From positions 1-6,100 of the forward strand of contig JAGQIY010001034.1 in NCBI GenBank assembly GCA_020430865.1: a DNA stretch of 6,100 nucleotides, written 5' to 3'. This document shows, one piece after another, positions 5,495 through 6,100 of the stretch. Under the pieces are notes generated by a model, which had not been told where the DNA came from, did no database searches, and saw only the letters and a list, made by a program, of their open reading frames with translations. This stretch comes from Myxococcales bacterium (lineage in GTDB: Bacteria > Myxococcota > Polyangia > Polyangiales > Polyangiaceae). Both the position numbers and the translations under genes were made by a program. Each line of letters starts with the position of its first letter. The stretch's first letter is position 1.

Positions 5495-6100
5495 TCAGCT
5501 AGCGGTTCCCGCATCGGTATCACGGGAGCCCTTGGATTTGAGCTTGCTCAAGTCCCGCATCAGGTTTCGCGTACGCTCGACGAGGGCCTCGTCCAGCGTG
5601 GCGCCGGTGAAGCGCACCGCGTCCAGCTCGTCGAGCAGCGTGCCCACGGCCTCGGAGACGTTCGCGGTCGCGCCGCTCTTCTCGAGCTCTGCGGGCAGGT
5701 CGCCCCGTAGCACGCCTCGCGCCTTCACCCGCGTGGCTGCCTCGATGGCGTGGAGGAGCGCGCGCTCCAGCTCGCTCGCTGCCTGCTTGGTATTCCCCTC
5801 CCTGAGCTCCTCCCGAGCCTTGCTCAGCGCGACGCTGGCCAGCGTCTCGCTCGCCTCCTTGCGCTGCTTGAGCCGTGAGGTGAAGCGACGGGTGCCGCGG
5901 CCACCGAGGTGGACCAGCACCACACCGAACGGACCGCCGAACAACAGCAGCCAGTAGTACCAGCTATCGGTGATACGGAACTGGCGTTGCTCGGCGGAAC
6001 CGAGCTCCAGGCGAGGTGCGAGATCGAGCCTCGCATCCTTCTCCTGGCTGGTCTCCTCGAGGGGCTGCTTCGCTGGATCCACGCGCACGCTCCCCAGATC
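5495..6100 (-). CDS. batD: BatD-type protein, C-terminal part (cut by window edge)
   Basis: 201 residues are visible and the frame runs on past the right edge. BatD proteins are usually several hundred residues long, so most of the periplasmic beta-rich part is missing. What remains is a charged Gln/Glu-rich stretch, a membrane segment (about 20 residues, SWYYWLLLFGGPFGVVLVHL) preceded by FRITD, then a basic anchor (RGTRRFTSRLKQRKE) and a cytosolic helical tail (ALSKAREELREGNTKQAASE... to LMRDLSKLKSK). This membrane-plus-helical-tail layout is what BatD C-termini show, and the gene sits directly upstream of batE, which strengthens the call. The GTG at 6088 is internal and not a start. The stop is TGA at 5495-5497. 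The product is expected to be an inner-membrane protein with its bulk in the periplasm, partnering MoxR/VWA proteins encoded further right. Confidence 0.72.
   Translation of the reverse strand, partial: DLGSVRVDPAKQPLEETSQEKDARLDLAPRLELGSAEQRQFRITDSWYYWLLLFGGPFGVVLVHLGGRGTRRFTSRLKQRKEASETLASVALSKAREELREGNTKQAASELERALLHAIEAATRVKARGVLRGDLPAELEKSGATANVSEAVGTLLDELDAVRFTGATLDEALVERTRNLMRDLSKLKSKGSRDTDAGTAS

Noticed and set aside
3813..5957. A 714-codon open frame on the + strand, antisense to the DUF4286 start, the acidic protein, BatE and part of BatD.
   Set aside because: Long open frames opposite genes are common in very GC-rich DNA. Its translation has no domain, is rich in Arg/Gln/His/Glu and then Ser, and crosses four recognisable or coherent minus-strand genes and their spacers.

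Overview
The window is chromosomal DNA of very high G+C content. It is densely coding and shows no mobile-element, RNA-gene or CRISPR signatures. The most likely source is a myxobacterium (Myxococcota, perhaps Polyangia/Sorangiineae-like). This is an inference from base composition, from the style of the first gene (periplasmic TPR, then a Cys-rich DCPG-type knot, then a small outer-membrane barrel) and from the batD-batE pair. The sequence alone cannot prove it.

Layout: two gene clusters run tail to tail and meet with only 39 bases between stop codons, at 2437 and 2477. The left cluster (+ strand) holds a 529-residue exported TPR/Cys-rich/beta-barrel protein (27-1616), an SRPBCC/START-like protein only 4 bases downstream (1621-2160), and a MoaD-type ubiquitin-like sulfur carrier with a GTG start and a C-terminal GG (2189-2437). 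The right cluster (- strand, read right to left) holds the C-terminal part of BatD, cut by the window edge (6100-5495), and BatE (5492-4533). A 96-base spacer containing two inverted repeats follows. After it come an unrecognised, strongly acidic 193-residue protein (4436-3855), a DUF4286-family small protein with a near-perfect Shine-Dalgarno (3819-3511), and a multi-pass membrane protein with a DUF4870/Tic20-like C-terminal half (3439-2477).

How they may work together: BatD and BatE are the membrane/periplasmic end of the MoxR-DUF58-VWA-Bat ('aerotolerance') module, whose ATPase and VWA subunits should lie beyond the right edge. The three genes after BatE are co-directional, but the structured spacer suggests they may form a separate transcript. 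On the left, the first two genes are close enough to be translationally coupled, but nothing links outer-membrane barrel, SRPBCC protein and MoaD biochemically. No MoaE or other molybdopterin gene is in view.

Overall this looks like an ordinary core or semi-accessory stretch with several poorly characterised proteins. I did not find convincing evidence of a new defence, mobile or RNA system. The items most worth a second look are the acidic protein at 3855-4436, the membrane protein at 2477-3439 and the structured spacer at 4437-4532.
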